Shown: piece after piece, positions 44,600 to 52,968 of the stretch | How the letters are laid out: each line of letters starts with the position of its first letter | Numbering within the stretch: position 1 is the stretch's first letter | Assembly: GCA_964619685.1 (NCBI GenBank) | Contig: CAZUET010000001.1 | Coordinates: 1-64,000 of the forward strand | Direction of reading: 5' to 3' | Origin: RUG14300 sp964619685 | GTDB lineage: Bacteria; Bacillota; Clostridia; Christensenellales; CAG-1252 | Length of the DNA: 64,000 bases | The notes under the pieces: generated by a model | What the model was told of the DNA's origin: nothing | What the model saw: only the letters and a program-made list of their open reading frames with translations | The model's database searches: none | Made by a program: the position numbers and the translations under genes

Positions 44600-44815
44600 C
44601 TATGATAGAGGTGCGTCCGATATCAGTAAGTTAACTGTCTTGACGATTGCGGTTAACCGAAAGGAGAGGTCGCCGAAGTTTGACGAGTATGTCAAAACTC
44701 GTTTTGCTGGGATAAGATATAATATGTCTTATACTGTCGCATCTAAAAATGTGGAGTGCTATCTATTTTGTGGTTATCTTGACCGTGATTTGATACGCTC
44801 GAATCACGGTTTTTT
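44600..44815 (+). promoter_or_regulatory. Lysine riboswitch (L-box) with terminator
   Basis: Conserved L-box pieces are in order: TAGAGGTGCG (44606), CAGTAAG, AAAGGAGAGGTCGCCGAAG (44660), TTTTGCTGGGAT (44702) and GGAGTGCTATCT (44753). GATAG (44604-44608) and CTATC (44759-44763) form P1. An intrinsic terminator follows: ACCGTGATT (44782-44790) pairs with AATCACGGT (44802-44810) plus six T. By family knowledge lysine binding favours termination, so the importer behind is made when lysine is scarce. Confidence 0.9.
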
Positions 44816-44856
44816 GATGCCTATTATATAGAAATACCATTTGAGAGGAAATAAAA

Positions 44857-45702
44857 ATGAAAAAATTAATTTCTATCGTATTAATTCTTGTTCTCGTTTT
44901 ATCCGTCGTTAGTTGCTTGACCGCTTGCAATAACGAAGAAAGCGAAAAAGACTATATCAGCGTAGGCTTAGAGTGTGGATATGCTCCATATAACTGGACA
45001 CAACCCACCGCTGATGATGGTGCAGTTAAAATCGATAATGGCTATGGCTATGCCGGTGGCTATGATATAATGATAGCTAAAAAGGTCGCCGAAGCACTTG
45101 GTAAGGAATTGAGAGTTTATAAATATGAATTCAATGCTTTGATTCCCGCAGTTAAATCGGGTACATTGGACTTTATCATTGCAGGTATGTCACCGACAGA
45201 AGAAAGAATGAAATCGATCGATTTTACCGATGTTTATTATAACGGTGATCTTGTAATCGTTGTAAGAAAAGACGGTGCTTTTGCATCTGCTGAAAATCTT
45301 GATGATTTTAATGGAGCTAAACTTGTTGCTCAACAAGGAACATTCCACGAAACCGCACTTAAAGATCAAGGAGCTTCTCACGGTATCTCTGTACAAACCT
45401 CTTTGGATACCTTCCCGCTTATGATAAATGCGCTCAAGTCAAAGGCAATTGACGGCTATATTGCGGAAGAACCGGGTGCAAAGGCTGATTGTGCTGCAAA
45501 TAGCGATTTTACATATATTCCACTTAAGAACAATACAACAGGCTTTATCGCAAGCGATGAAGATACTGCTATCGCTATTGGACTTAAGAAGGGTAGCGCA
45601 TATAAAGATGTTATAAATCAAGTTTTAGCAACAATTTCTACTGAAGAAAGACTAGCATTAATGGAAGAAGCAACTGAATTGAGTACAAAGTATGTAGGAT
45701 AG
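44857..45702 (+). CDS. Amino acid (probably lysine) binding lipoprotein
   Basis: A 281-residue family 3 solute-binding protein. The signal peptide ends in lipobox CLTAC (Cys24). The amino-acid-binding fold is clear: GLECGYAPYNW, GGYDIMIAKKVAEALGKEL, LIPAVKSGTLDFIIAGMSPTEERMKSIDFTDVYY, IDGYIAEEPGAK. Many homologues are annotated for arginine, glutamine or lysine; the lysine riboswitch upstream decides for lysine. GAGAGGAAA precedes ATG. The permease and ATPase genes follow with 4- and 2-base gaps. Confidence 0.9.
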   Translation: MKKLISIVLILVLVLSVVSCLTACNNEESEKDYISVGLECGYAPYNWTQPTADDGAVKIDNGYGYAGGYDIMIAKKVAEALGKELRVYKYEFNALIPAVKSGTLDFIIAGMSPTEERMKSIDFTDVYYNGDLVIVVRKDGAFASAENLDDFNGAKLVAQQGTFHETALKDQGASHGISVQTSLDTFPLMINALKSKAIDGYIAEEPGAKADCAANSDFTYIPLKNNTTGFIASDEDTAIAIGLKKGSAYKDVINQVLATISTEERLALMEEATELSTKYVG

Positions 45703-45706
45703 TACA

Positions 45707-46489
45707 ATGGATTTTTTTGAAGTAGTAAAAGGGATATTTTCGGAAAAATTATATATTCAACAGGTTCTTAGAGGTATCGGTTTAACATTATTGGTGTCGA
45801 TAGTAGGTACCATTATGGGACTCTTGATTGGCTTAATAGTTGGTGTTATTCGTACCTATCCTGTTAGTCCGCACAATAAGGTCGGTAGAGTATTTAAGAA
45901 GATTGTTGATTTTATTATAGGTGCATATGTCGAGGTGTTTAGAGGCACTCCTATGATGGTACAAGCTATGGTCATCTATTGGGGCTATGCTGCTCTTTCG
46001 GGTGGTAAAACACTTGATGTAACCGTGTCTGCTTTGTTTATCGTCAGCATAAATACCGGAGCGTATATGGCTGAGATCGTAAGAGGTGGTATAATCTCAA
46101 TAGACAAGGGACAATTTGAGGGAGCAGAGGCAATTGGAATGAGCCATTTCCAAACAATGGTATATGTAGTAATTCCCCAAGTCATGCGTAATATTCTACC
46201 ATCCGTTGCAAACGAGTTTATAATCAACATTAAGGATACGTCTGTATTGAATGTTATTGGTTTTGCCGAGCTGTTCTTTGTTACTAAGGATATAGCTGCT
46301 AATAACTATTTGGTATTTGAAACCTATTTATTAGCGGCGATCATCTACTTTATTTTGACCTTTGGTATCAGTAGGATCCTTTTATTGATCGAGCGCAAGC
46401 TTGCCGGCAGTAAAAACTATGTTATTAAGGGATCGGGCAATATGGACGCCGAATCCATAGCTATCACCAACGAGGTTGGTAAGGAGTAA
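45707..46489 (+). CDS. Amino acid (probably lysine) ABC importer permease
   Basis: A 260-residue HisM/GlnP-type membrane permease. It has GIGLTLLVSIVGTIMGLLIG at the N-terminus, VEVFRGTPMMVQAMVIYWG, AYMAEIVRGGIISIDKGQFE with EGAEAIGMS (the EAA loop), and VIPQVMRNILPSVANEFI. The start codon lies 4 bases after the binding-protein stop, with only a weak site (TAGGA). The protein ends in a polar tail of ~30 residues. Confidence 0.92.
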   Translation: MDFFEVVKGIFSEKLYIQQVLRGIGLTLLVSIVGTIMGLLIGLIVGVIRTYPVSPHNKVGRVFKKIVDFIIGAYVEVFRGTPMMVQAMVIYWGYAALSGGKTLDVTVSALFIVSINTGAYMAEIVRGGIISIDKGQFEGAEAIGMSHFQTMVYVVIPQVMRNILPSVANEFIINIKDTSVLNVIGFAELFFVTKDIAANNYLVFETYLLAAIIYFILTFGISRILLLIERKLAGSKNYVIKGSGNMDAESIAITNEVGKE

Positions 46490-46491
46490 TT

Positions 46492-47277
46492 ATGAACGAA
46501 ACAATTAATAACGAACGGATTAATGATAGCGAATATATTATAGAGGTCGAGCATGTAGGTAAGGTCTTTGGTGACCACGAGGTTTTGAATGATATCGACT
46601 TTAAGGTTAGAACCGGCGAGGTGATTTGCATAATCGGCTCGTCCGGTAGCGGTAAGTCTACCCTTTTACGCTGTATAAACAAGTTCGAAGATATTACGAC
46701 AGGTTCAATATCATATCGTGGTGATAATATTGACACCATCCATGATCGTGCACTTTTCCGAACCAAGGTGGGAATGGTATTCCAATCTTTTAACTTGTTC
46801 AACAATATGACTGTTCTAAAAAACTGTATAATAGGACAGACCAAGGTACTTAAAAAGTCTAAGCAAGAGGCTGAAGAAAACGCACTCAAATATTTAGAAA
46901 TGGTCGGTATGGGCGAATATGTCAATGCAAAACCGCATCAATTATCGGGCGGACAAAAGCAAAGAGTTGCTATAGCTCGAGCGTTGGCAATGCAACCCGA
47001 GATCCTTCTTTTTGACGAGCCTACATCAGCATTGGACCCTGAAATGGTCGGCGAGGTTTTGGATATAATGAGAGAACTTGCAGGTTCGGGCTTGACTATG
47101 CTTGTGGTAACTCATGAAATGGGTTTTGCACAAGATGTTGCGACAAGGGTACTGTTTATGGATCAGGGCGTAATAGTCGAGGACGACACTCCCGAAGTGA
47201 TATTCACTAATCCAAAAGAGGAGCGTACAAAAGAATTCCTCAAGCGTGTATTGTCAAACGACACTCAAAACGCATAA
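46492..47277 (+). CDS. Amino acid (probably lysine) ABC importer ATPase
   Basis: A 261-residue GlnQ/HisP-type ATPase. Motifs: Walker A GSSGSGKST, Q-loop VFQSFNLFNNMTVLKN, signature LSGGQKQR, Walker B ILLFDEPTSALDPEMV, H-loop VVTHEMGFA. AAGGAG sits in the end of the permease gene, 7 bases before ATG. It completes the riboswitch-controlled importer and is followed by a terminator. Confidence 0.95.
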   Translation: MNETINNERINDSEYIIEVEHVGKVFGDHEVLNDIDFKVRTGEVICIIGSSGSGKSTLLRCINKFEDITTGSISYRGDNIDTIHDRALFRTKVGMVFQSFNLFNNMTVLKNCIIGQTKVLKKSKQEAEENALKYLEMVGMGEYVNAKPHQLSGGQKQRVAIARALAMQPEILLFDEPTSALDPEMVGEVLDIMRELAGSGLTMLVVTHEMGFAQDVATRVLFMDQGVIVEDDTPEVIFTNPKEERTKEFLKRVLSNDTQNA

Positions 47278-47285
47278 ATACAAAT

Positions 47286-47320
47286 AAAAAAGTATGTCTA
47301 TTCGGCATACTTTTTTATTT
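47286..47320 (+). terminator. Bidirectional terminator after the lysine importer
   Basis: AAAAAAGTATG (47286-47296) pairs with CATACTTTTTT (47306-47316). It can also end the convergent VWA gene. Confidence 0.9.
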
Positions 47321-47353
47321 GCTAATACAAGTTTTTCCCATATATGTCAATTG

Positions 47354-48220
47354 TTACTGCGAGGATTTTTTTGCGATCGTTGCGAATGCGTTTCTTATAC
47401 CGGAATCTTTGGTTGTTATAGAGCCGTCCGGTGATGATATTTTTTTGAGGAAATGTTTATCGGCACCGGAACAACCGATAGTAAGAATTTTTACTCCTTT
47501 TGCTTTGATTTTATTTGCTTGTGCAATATGCACGCTTTTGGAACCAAACCAGTCTCCGTCGGTAAGTATTACAAGATAACGGTTATTAGATGCATTCAAA
47601 AAATCACTAAAGCATTGATCACTTAAAACCGTATCAAGGGGTGAAGTCGTGCCACCGCCGGGTAAAAGCTTATTTATAAGCAGTTCTATTTTTTTGAGGT
47701 CAGTGGTTAGAGGTGACTGAACAACAACATCTGATTCAAATGATATGAGAGCCATACGGCAGCTTTGGCTGTACTTTTTTATAAAATCCTCAATTGCGGC
47801 TTTTTTTACAGTTTCAAGACGGGATCCATACATACTGCCAGATACATCGATTGCAAGTATTATATCTGCGCTACCAACTGAGCCACTACCGCTACACATT
47901 ATACGACCTTGGACTGTAGCATTGGGAAGACTGTCCTTTTTACCGCAGTTCGGACAAACTGCCTTAGACTGTGTCGAGCCGTCATAGCATATGAACTTTC
48001 CACACGAACAGCATTGATATAAATGATTATTTCCGCATGTGCATCTAAATGTGGATGCCGTATAAAATTCGCCGGAAACATTTGTTGCACTTGATTCATT
48101 TCCGCCATAAGCCCGAAATGAGCCTTTTGCAACGAGCTTGTTCCCTTCTTGAACGAATTGAAACCCCACTTCTTTTTTTGTGGTAGAACACATTCCAACA
48201 ATAGGTGTAATCGTAGCCAT
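47354..48220 (-). CDS. Zinc-ribbon / von Willebrand A domain protein (TerY-C-like)
   Basis: The 288-residue cytoplasmic protein has a Cys-rich region at ~60-92 (C60-x-C62, C70-C71-x-C73, C78, C89-x-x-C92) that resembles a TerY-C-type metal-binding domain. A VWA domain follows (~117-285) with an intact MIDAS: DVSGS (125-129), a Thr in GGGTTSPLD and Asp in LTDGDW. The order (metal domain first) is reversed relative to TerY-C proteins as I know them. GGAGG precedes ATG. No neighbouring tellurium, kinase or phosphatase genes are seen. VWA proteins usually bind partners through a metal ion; the partner is unknown. Confidence 0.78.
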   Translation of the reverse strand: MATITPIVGMCSTTKKEVGFQFVQEGNKLVAKGSFRAYGGNESSATNVSGEFYTASTFRCTCGNNHLYQCCSCGKFICYDGSTQSKAVCPNCGKKDSLPNATVQGRIMCSGSGSVGSADIILAIDVSGSMYGSRLETVKKAAIEDFIKKYSQSCRMALISFESDVVVQSPLTTDLKKIELLINKLLPGGGTTSPLDTVLSDQCFSDFLNASNNRYLVILTDGDWFGSKSVHIAQANKIKAKGVKILTIGCSGADKHFLKKISSPDGSITTKDSGIRNAFATIAKKSSQ

Positions 48221-48512
48221 ATTATTTCCTCCGTATTTTTTACAAGTTATTGACCGACAAACCGTTTAATTTTGCCGATAGATTATTTATTATATCCATA
48301 TTCATAGTAATATACCTTCAAATAATAGGTGAATGAACACGAACATAGATCAATTCCGTCTTTATTCTTATTATAGGCTCAAGCAATTTAGATTGTAAAC
48401 AACGGGATTAAGATTATAATGATCTATGTATGAAAATTAACTGATTATTTTATTGTCAACAACCATGTGCGAACGTCGTATCATACTTAGTGTAAGAATA
48501 TGGTATGTGAGG
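48221..48512. other. 292-base intergenic region, nothing definite
   Basis: It separates the VWA gene (minus, reading away leftward) from the end of the comEC gene (minus). I see no convincing repeat or terminator. A TATAAT for the VWA gene lies at ~48290 on the minus strand without a well-spaced -35. Confidence 0.4.
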
Positions 48513-50006
48513 CTATACAATGAATGCAAGGGCTATTAGACAGGTGCAGAGTAAGCCCTTTTTGAGATAGTTTAGGGAGCAATAGTCGGAAAAGATGACT
48601 AATGCGGAGTACCAAAACGGCAAGCCTCCTTCAGAAAATGTAAGATTAAATGACAACCTCGGTTTGGATAATGTGTTAGCAATATACGAAGAAAGTAACA
48701 CAATATATCTTGCAGCGATAGCAAAAGGCTTTACTAATAAGGTCAATGCCGAAATAGGTATACAGATAAATGTAAGCACATATGCCACACTTGTCAGCGG
48801 AATAATAAAGAAGCTACCAACGATTGCCATTGGCGAAAATGAAGAGAAAAAGTATGCACCCATCGGAATCAGTGATATTGTGATCGATAAATTAAGCATT
48901 AGTGCCTCGCCTGTTTTCTTAAATCTACCAAGTGATTCAAGCGGTCTTTTCATTATTGGATATATCAAATATGCACCAAGCACAGCACCATAACTTAATA
49001 AGAAACTCATATCACCCAACCATACAGGCTTGAAAATCAAAGACACGAAAGCGGCAAAGCACCAAATTGATATTTTATCGGGGCATGCCCTAAAATTTGT
49101 TAGGAAACTCGCCATTAAAAACATTATCGACGCCCTTAATACCGATGGAGAAAAATTGCACAAATAGGCATAAAAGCCAAAGACGGGAAGTAATACAAAG
49201 GGTGTTACCTTAGCAGGAACACGCAACTTTTTACATATAAATGTTAGGACAGAGCTTAAAACGCCTATATGAAGTCCCGATACAGCGAATACATGTGCGA
49301 CACCGATGGCGGTAAAACTGAATTTGATATCATAATCAAGATATTCCGATTCGCCAAACATGATACTCATAAGATAATTTGCAGTATCGTTATCTGTGGT
49401 TTTAATAAATGCGTCTTTGATAAAGGATACTATTTCATTTCTTGGCGATTTATAAGAGGTAAACTCATATTGGAAAAGATCGATATCAAGCTCGTAATAT
49501 ATGCCCTTAGCTATACGATGCAGTTGGTATGTATCTGTTATTTCGAAAGTTGTCAAAGTACCGCCAAACCCGATATAATCGCCTACCTTTGCATCTATGT
49601 TGGTAATCAAAACATTTCCGTTAAGCTTTTTACCCTCTAAAACTACATCACCGACGATAACTTGACCGCTGTTCGATATAGATTCGACCACACCCGTACC
49701 TGTATAATAGCCCGATTCTATATAATCGTTTCTGTTAAATGAATATAGGTAAAGAAACCCCTCAAAGGACAGCACTATGGCGACAATACAAGCGATTATA
49801 AGCCGTTTATCGAAAACTCCGAAAAAGCCAAAAAGCAACAATATACTTGCAAGCCCCACATAAATCCATACAATATATCTATACCAGAAGAACCACGCCA
49901 CAAGCCCCAAGACGAAAAATATCAGTATAACCGGCAACGGTCTGATTACAATCATTCTCCGCTTATTGATGTTTCGTCTTAACTCGTATGTTACATTATT
50001 TTCCAT
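48513..50006 (-). CDS. comEC: ComEC/Rec2-type DNA-uptake channel, lacking the metallo-beta-lactamase domain
   Basis: A polytopic membrane protein related to the competence channel that passes single-stranded DNA into the cell. It has the N-terminal OB-like external region (ESGYYTGTGVVESI ... NGNVLITNIDAKVGDYI) and the competence domain: FGESEYLDYDIKFSFTAIGVAHVFAVSGLHIG, SPSVLRASIMF, SFLLSYGAVLGAYLI. The C-terminal metallo-beta-lactamase domain found in B. subtilis ComEC is absent; the protein ends after the last helices (~497 residues). I use ATG at 50006; no start shows a good ribosome site, and TTG at 50048 is an alternative. It is the last gene of the 54896-48513 cluster. Confidence 0.85.
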   Translation of the reverse strand: MENNVTYELRRNINKRRMIVIRPLPVILIFFVLGLVAWFFWYRYIVWIYVGLASILLLFGFFGVFDKRLIIACIVAIVLSFEGFLYLYSFNRNDYIESGYYTGTGVVESISNSGQVIVGDVVLEGKKLNGNVLITNIDAKVGDYIGFGGTLTTFEITDTYQLHRIAKGIYYELDIDLFQYEFTSYKSPRNEIVSFIKDAFIKTTDNDTANYLMSIMFGESEYLDYDIKFSFTAIGVAHVFAVSGLHIGVLSSVLTFICKKLRVPAKVTPFVLLPVFGFYAYLCNFSPSVLRASIMFLMASFLTNFRACPDKISIWCFAAFVSLIFKPVWLGDMSFLLSYGAVLGAYLIYPIMKRPLESLGRFKKTGEALMLNLSITISLIPMGAYFFSSFSPMAIVGSFFIIPLTSVAYVLTFICIPISALTLLVKPFAIAARYIVLLSSYIANTLSKPRLSFNLTFSEGGLPFWYSALVIFSDYCSLNYLKKGLLCTCLIALAFIV

Positions 50007-50040
50007 TTGTACAGATTTTTTTGATATGTATATAAAATTA

Positions 50041-50081
50041 CGGAACAATTTATATCGTATCGGTGTACGAAAATTGTTCCG
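50041..50081 (-). terminator. Hairpin between the FTR-like gene and comEC
   Basis: CGGAACAATTT pairs perfectly with AAATTGTTCCG across a 19-base loop; on the minus strand it is followed by TAATTTTAT. It may be a weak terminator, limiting comEC expression. Confidence 0.55.
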
Positions 50082-50087
50082 TATTAA

Positions 50088-50285
50088 CTATTTTTGTTTA
50101 TAGTACAGCATACAATGGCAATATCCCTCGAAGCTGTTATCCTTAATCTGGTCACGAAATTCCTTACAAATACATTTTGTATTTTCGTTATGAACCAATC
50201 GACAAGGACAATATCCGCCATTTTCCTTCATTTTGTTTTTTAAAGATTCGACGACCTCTTTATCGGGATTTAACAATATTTTCAT
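50088..50285 (-). CDS. Small ferredoxin-thioredoxin-reductase-like (FTR catalytic) protein
   Basis: A 65-residue protein whose core is a Cys pattern: CPC (26-28), CIC (38-40), CHC (56-58), with FRDQ and YCHCMLYYK around them. This matches the catalytic beta chain of ferredoxin:thioredoxin reductase, which binds a 4Fe-4S cluster next to a redox disulfide, in a shortened form found in some anaerobes. AAGGAG precedes ATG. It lies 25 bases after the CitG-like gene. The electron donor and target are not evident nearby; it may reduce a thioredoxin-like partner. Confidence 0.8.
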   Translation of the reverse strand: MKILLNPDKEVVESLKNKMKENGGYCPCRLVHNENTKCICKEFRDQIKDNSFEGYCHCMLYYKQK

Positions 50286-50310
50286 AATTTACTCCTTCTA
50301 TTTAGTATGA

Positions 50311-51108
50311 TCAACCGAATATTTTATATGCTAATATGGTGAGGATTAAAAGATCGCCTGCTCCGCCGGTAGATAGTGATGTTCTTGCAAAATAAGAACA
50401 CATTGCATCGAGATTTTCGGCATTATAATTGTTGAATACATAGTCGGCAATAGTTTTTGCATCAGCGACCAATGAGCATTGACGGGTATACATACAAGTA
50501 TCGTCAATGGTTGCAATCAGCTTCAATAAGGTTTTTCTATTTACGTCCGCTTTATCGAGGCCCGAGGCTATAAGCTCACGGTATAAAGGAAGAGAAACAT
50601 CAAATACTGTCTTATATCCCGATTGAGCCTCAGCCAACGCACCGCCAACATCGAAGCTTTCCCTTACCAACGCACCCTTCGTTTCTCTTTCGGGTTTAAT
50701 AAATGAAGCAAGGTTTTCGATTTCCTTAGACAATGCTTTTTCTGTTATATCCACACCGTTTGCTTGAAGTCTAAAATAACAAGAAGCAAAAAGAGCAGTT
50801 GCAAAAAGCGTGCCTTTAAGCACATTAGTTTTTTCGCATGCCTCGAGAAGTTCTTTTTCGGCACTTGCTCCCGTTTGTTTAATAACTGCAATCGCTTTTT
50901 CAGGCTCCAACTCTGCAGTGACCGTTCCCGAATATGCTATAGTCAACAAATGCAAATTGATAACAGTCAATCCTCTTAGCATCAATGGATAATCCATATC
51001 AACATGTGCAGACGGTCCCGACGGATTAACCAAGCCGGGCTTCTTTTCGGTAGCAAGTTGCTCCATTATGCTTTGTTTGGTTTTTTCTACAAATTCAATT
51101 ATTTCCAT
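50311..51108 (-). CDS. CitG/MdcB-like triphosphoribosyl-dephospho-CoA synthase family protein
   Basis: Family features are KPGLVNPSGPSAHVDMDYPL (the KPGLVD...GAHxDMD motif), TNVLKGTLFATALF (HKGxxF region), GALAEAQSGYKTV and STGGAGDLLILTIL (SPGGxADLL). Known members make the prosthetic-group precursor of citrate or malonate lyase from ATP and dephospho-CoA. No lyase genes are in the window, and it sits between ricT and a redox gene, so it may do something else. ATG at 51108 lacks a ribosome site; TTG at 51132, close to the ricT stop, is an alternative. Length ~265 fits the family. Confidence 0.75.
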   Translation of the reverse strand: MEIIEFVEKTKQSIMEQLATEKKPGLVNPSGPSAHVDMDYPLMLRGLTVINLHLLTIAYSGTVTAELEPEKAIAVIKQTGASAEKELLEACEKTNVLKGTLFATALFASCYFRLQANGVDITEKALSKEIENLASFIKPERETKGALVRESFDVGGALAEAQSGYKTVFDVSLPLYRELIASGLDKADVNRKTLLKLIATIDDTCMYTRQCSLVADAKTIADYVFNNYNAENLDAMCSYFARTSLSTGGAGDLLILTILAYKIFG

Positions 51109-51140
51109 ACAAATACTTTTAATTTTGAACAAAAAGCCTA

Positions 51141-52013
51141 CTAGTTATCGTCGTTAATTTCGATATCGTCAATATCATCGTCGTCTTGATCGAAGTCGTC
51201 TGCATCTTTCGGCTGTAATTCGGATATATTATAGCGATTATAAGAATAATCACCATCACCCTTATATATCTTAACAACGACATCCTTGCGAAGCATATCG
51301 AGCTGTTCGACCGTACCTTCTCCGTCCGGAGTTTGTATTTTTGCGTGGAGCTTTGGCATTTCTTTTGCCGTTTCGGTATAGTATTCGCTTTCGTATTTCA
51401 AACAGCACATCAATTTACCGCACATACCGCTGATTTTAGTAGGATTCAAGGATAAGCCTTGGACTTTAGCCATTTTAATGGTAACCTTTTCGTAATCTTG
51501 TAGGTATGTTGTACAACAGCACGGACGACCGCATGGAGCCATTGAACCACGAATTTTAATATCATCTCTTTCGTATATCTGTCTAAGCTCGATCCTTGCC
51601 TTGAGCGCACCTGCAAGGTCCTTGACCAATTCTCTAAAATCGATCCTGCCGTCTGCAGTAAAATAAACGGTAACCTTTTTTCCGTCAAAGGAATACTCAC
51701 AATCTACGACCTTAAGCTTTAAACCGTGTTTTTCGGCTTTTTCGACGGTGGTCTTCATAGCCTCAGTTCTTTGGGATTGAAGTTTGAGTACCTGGCGCTT
51801 ATCCTTTTCGGTCGCTTTACGAATGATAGGTTTAAGCTCGTGTGTTATTTCGCTATTATCAATCTCCTTATTAGCAATGGAAACAGTTCCGAATTCCACG
51901 CCTTTAGCAGTTTCGACAATAACATTATCGCCTTCGACAAAAACCTCGTCGAGTGGATCGAAGTAATATGATTTAGAACCATTTTTAAATTTAACGCCTA
52001 TTATTTTTTGCAT
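51141..52013 (-). CDS. ricT: PSP1-domain protein RicT (YaaT)
   Basis: Cytoplasmic member of the RicA-RicF-RicT complex, which in B. subtilis binds iron-sulfur clusters and aids RNase Y in mRNA processing. The PSP1 domain is clear: GVKFKNGSKSYYFDP, ARIELRQIYERDDIKIRGSM, and the conserved Cys signatures CGRPCCC and SGMCGKLMCCLKYE. The last ~30 residues are highly acidic (Asp-rich). Its start overlaps the end of holB by 13 bases, as in the conserved holB-yaaT pair of Firmicutes. Confidence 0.93.
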   Translation of the reverse strand: MQKIIGVKFKNGSKSYYFDPLDEVFVEGDNVIVETAKGVEFGTVSIANKEIDNSEITHELKPIIRKATEKDKRQVLKLQSQRTEAMKTTVEKAEKHGLKLKVVDCEYSFDGKKVTVYFTADGRIDFRELVKDLAGALKARIELRQIYERDDIKIRGSMAPCGRPCCCTTYLQDYEKVTIKMAKVQGLSLNPTKISGMCGKLMCCLKYESEYYTETAKEMPKLHAKIQTPDGEGTVEQLDMLRKDVVVKIYKGDGDYSYNRYNISELQPKDADDFDQDDDDIDDIEINDDN

Positions 52014-52966
52014 TTGGATTTTTCCTCCGCTATTTTCAAAAGAAAACAGTCAATTATGTTGATATTATTTATGTAGCAAGTCGTTTTGTGCTTAGATAAG
52101 CTTATCTCATCCATTATTTCGGCGATTCCCGACAATGTTAATGATTGGGCTAATTGCTGATACAAATAGACCAAGTCACCGAATGTCACAGCCGATTCCA
52201 GCTCCGACTTGATATACAGCACATCTTTAAATATTATTTCTGTCGTATCTAACGCCTTTGCGAGATCAGCAAAAGCTTTATTATTAATATAATTCGGCAC
52301 ATCGGAGCTATTACCAATGGCATTATAGATATTTACAAGCTCGTAAGCCTCATTAACAAATGATGCATCCTCGCTAAGTTTAGACGCAACGGATATCGAT
52401 CCGTCAGCTACACGGGCTATTTCTCTATAATTAGCTACGCCCCGATAATATAACCAGTTTTGTAATTCTGTTCGTGGTATTGGTGCTTGGGTTACCTTTT
52501 TAACTCTCGATAAAACTGTCGGTAGTATACCTATATCTGAATTGGCGGTCAAAAGAATATGCACGCCTACGGGTGGCTCTTCGAGCGTTTTTAGTAATTT
52601 ATTTTGAATGATTGTCGACTGAGTATTGAAAGCTTTGATAACATATATCTTATCTCCGCCCTCAACCGGTGTAAGATAGGTGCCGTCTATCATTTCATTG
52701 AGTTGCTCTACGGTCACATTTTCGCTTTCCGCATTTACATATGTGACATCGGGTTTGACCATATTCATAACCTTTTTACACTCGGCACATTCCATACATG
52801 CATCCTTACAATAAACACGCATGATGACAGCCGTCAAAAGGTTATCAAGAGCAATAGGATCGGACGATAAAAGAAGATATGCATGCGAAAAAGAGTTATC
52901 GATATCTCTATCGAAGATTTTAAACGCAGTTGTATTTTTAATTATCTTGATTAATCCATTATCCAT
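52001..52966 (-). CDS. holB: DNA polymerase III delta-prime subunit
   Basis: Part of the clamp loader that places the sliding clamp on DNA. The 321-residue protein opens with HAYLLLSSDP, has a zinc module CKDACMECAECKKV, the KIYVIKAFNTQSTIIQNKLL helix and KTLEEPPVGVHILLTANS with LPTVLSRVKK (SRC-like sensor). The Walker A is degenerate (HAYLLLSSDPIALDNLL, no GKT), as is usual for delta-prime. It starts 2 bases after the decarboxylase gene and overlaps ricT. In B. subtilis the same set is yaaO-tmk-yaaQ-yaaR-holB-yaaT; tmk is missing here. Confidence 0.92.
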   Translation of the reverse strand: MDNGLIKIIKNTTAFKIFDRDIDNSFSHAYLLLSSDPIALDNLLTAVIMRVYCKDACMECAECKKVMNMVKPDVTYVNAESENVTVEQLNEMIDGTYLTPVEGGDKIYVIKAFNTQSTIIQNKLLKTLEEPPVGVHILLTANSDIGILPTVLSRVKKVTQAPIPRTELQNWLYYRGVANYREIARVADGSISVASKLSEDASFVNEAYELVNIYNAIGNSSDVPNYINNKAFADLAKALDTTEIIFKDVLYIKSELESAVTFGDLVYLYQQLAQSLTLSGIAEIMDEISLSKHKTTCYINNINIIDCFLLKIAEEKSKCKK

Positions 52967-52968
52967 AT

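Noticed and set aside
44640..44831. 63-codon plus-strand frame
   Set aside because: It lies wholly inside the lysine riboswitch and its terminator.
48595..48993. 132-codon plus-strand frame inside comEC
   Set aside because: Antisense to well-supported ComEC motifs; no ribosome site.
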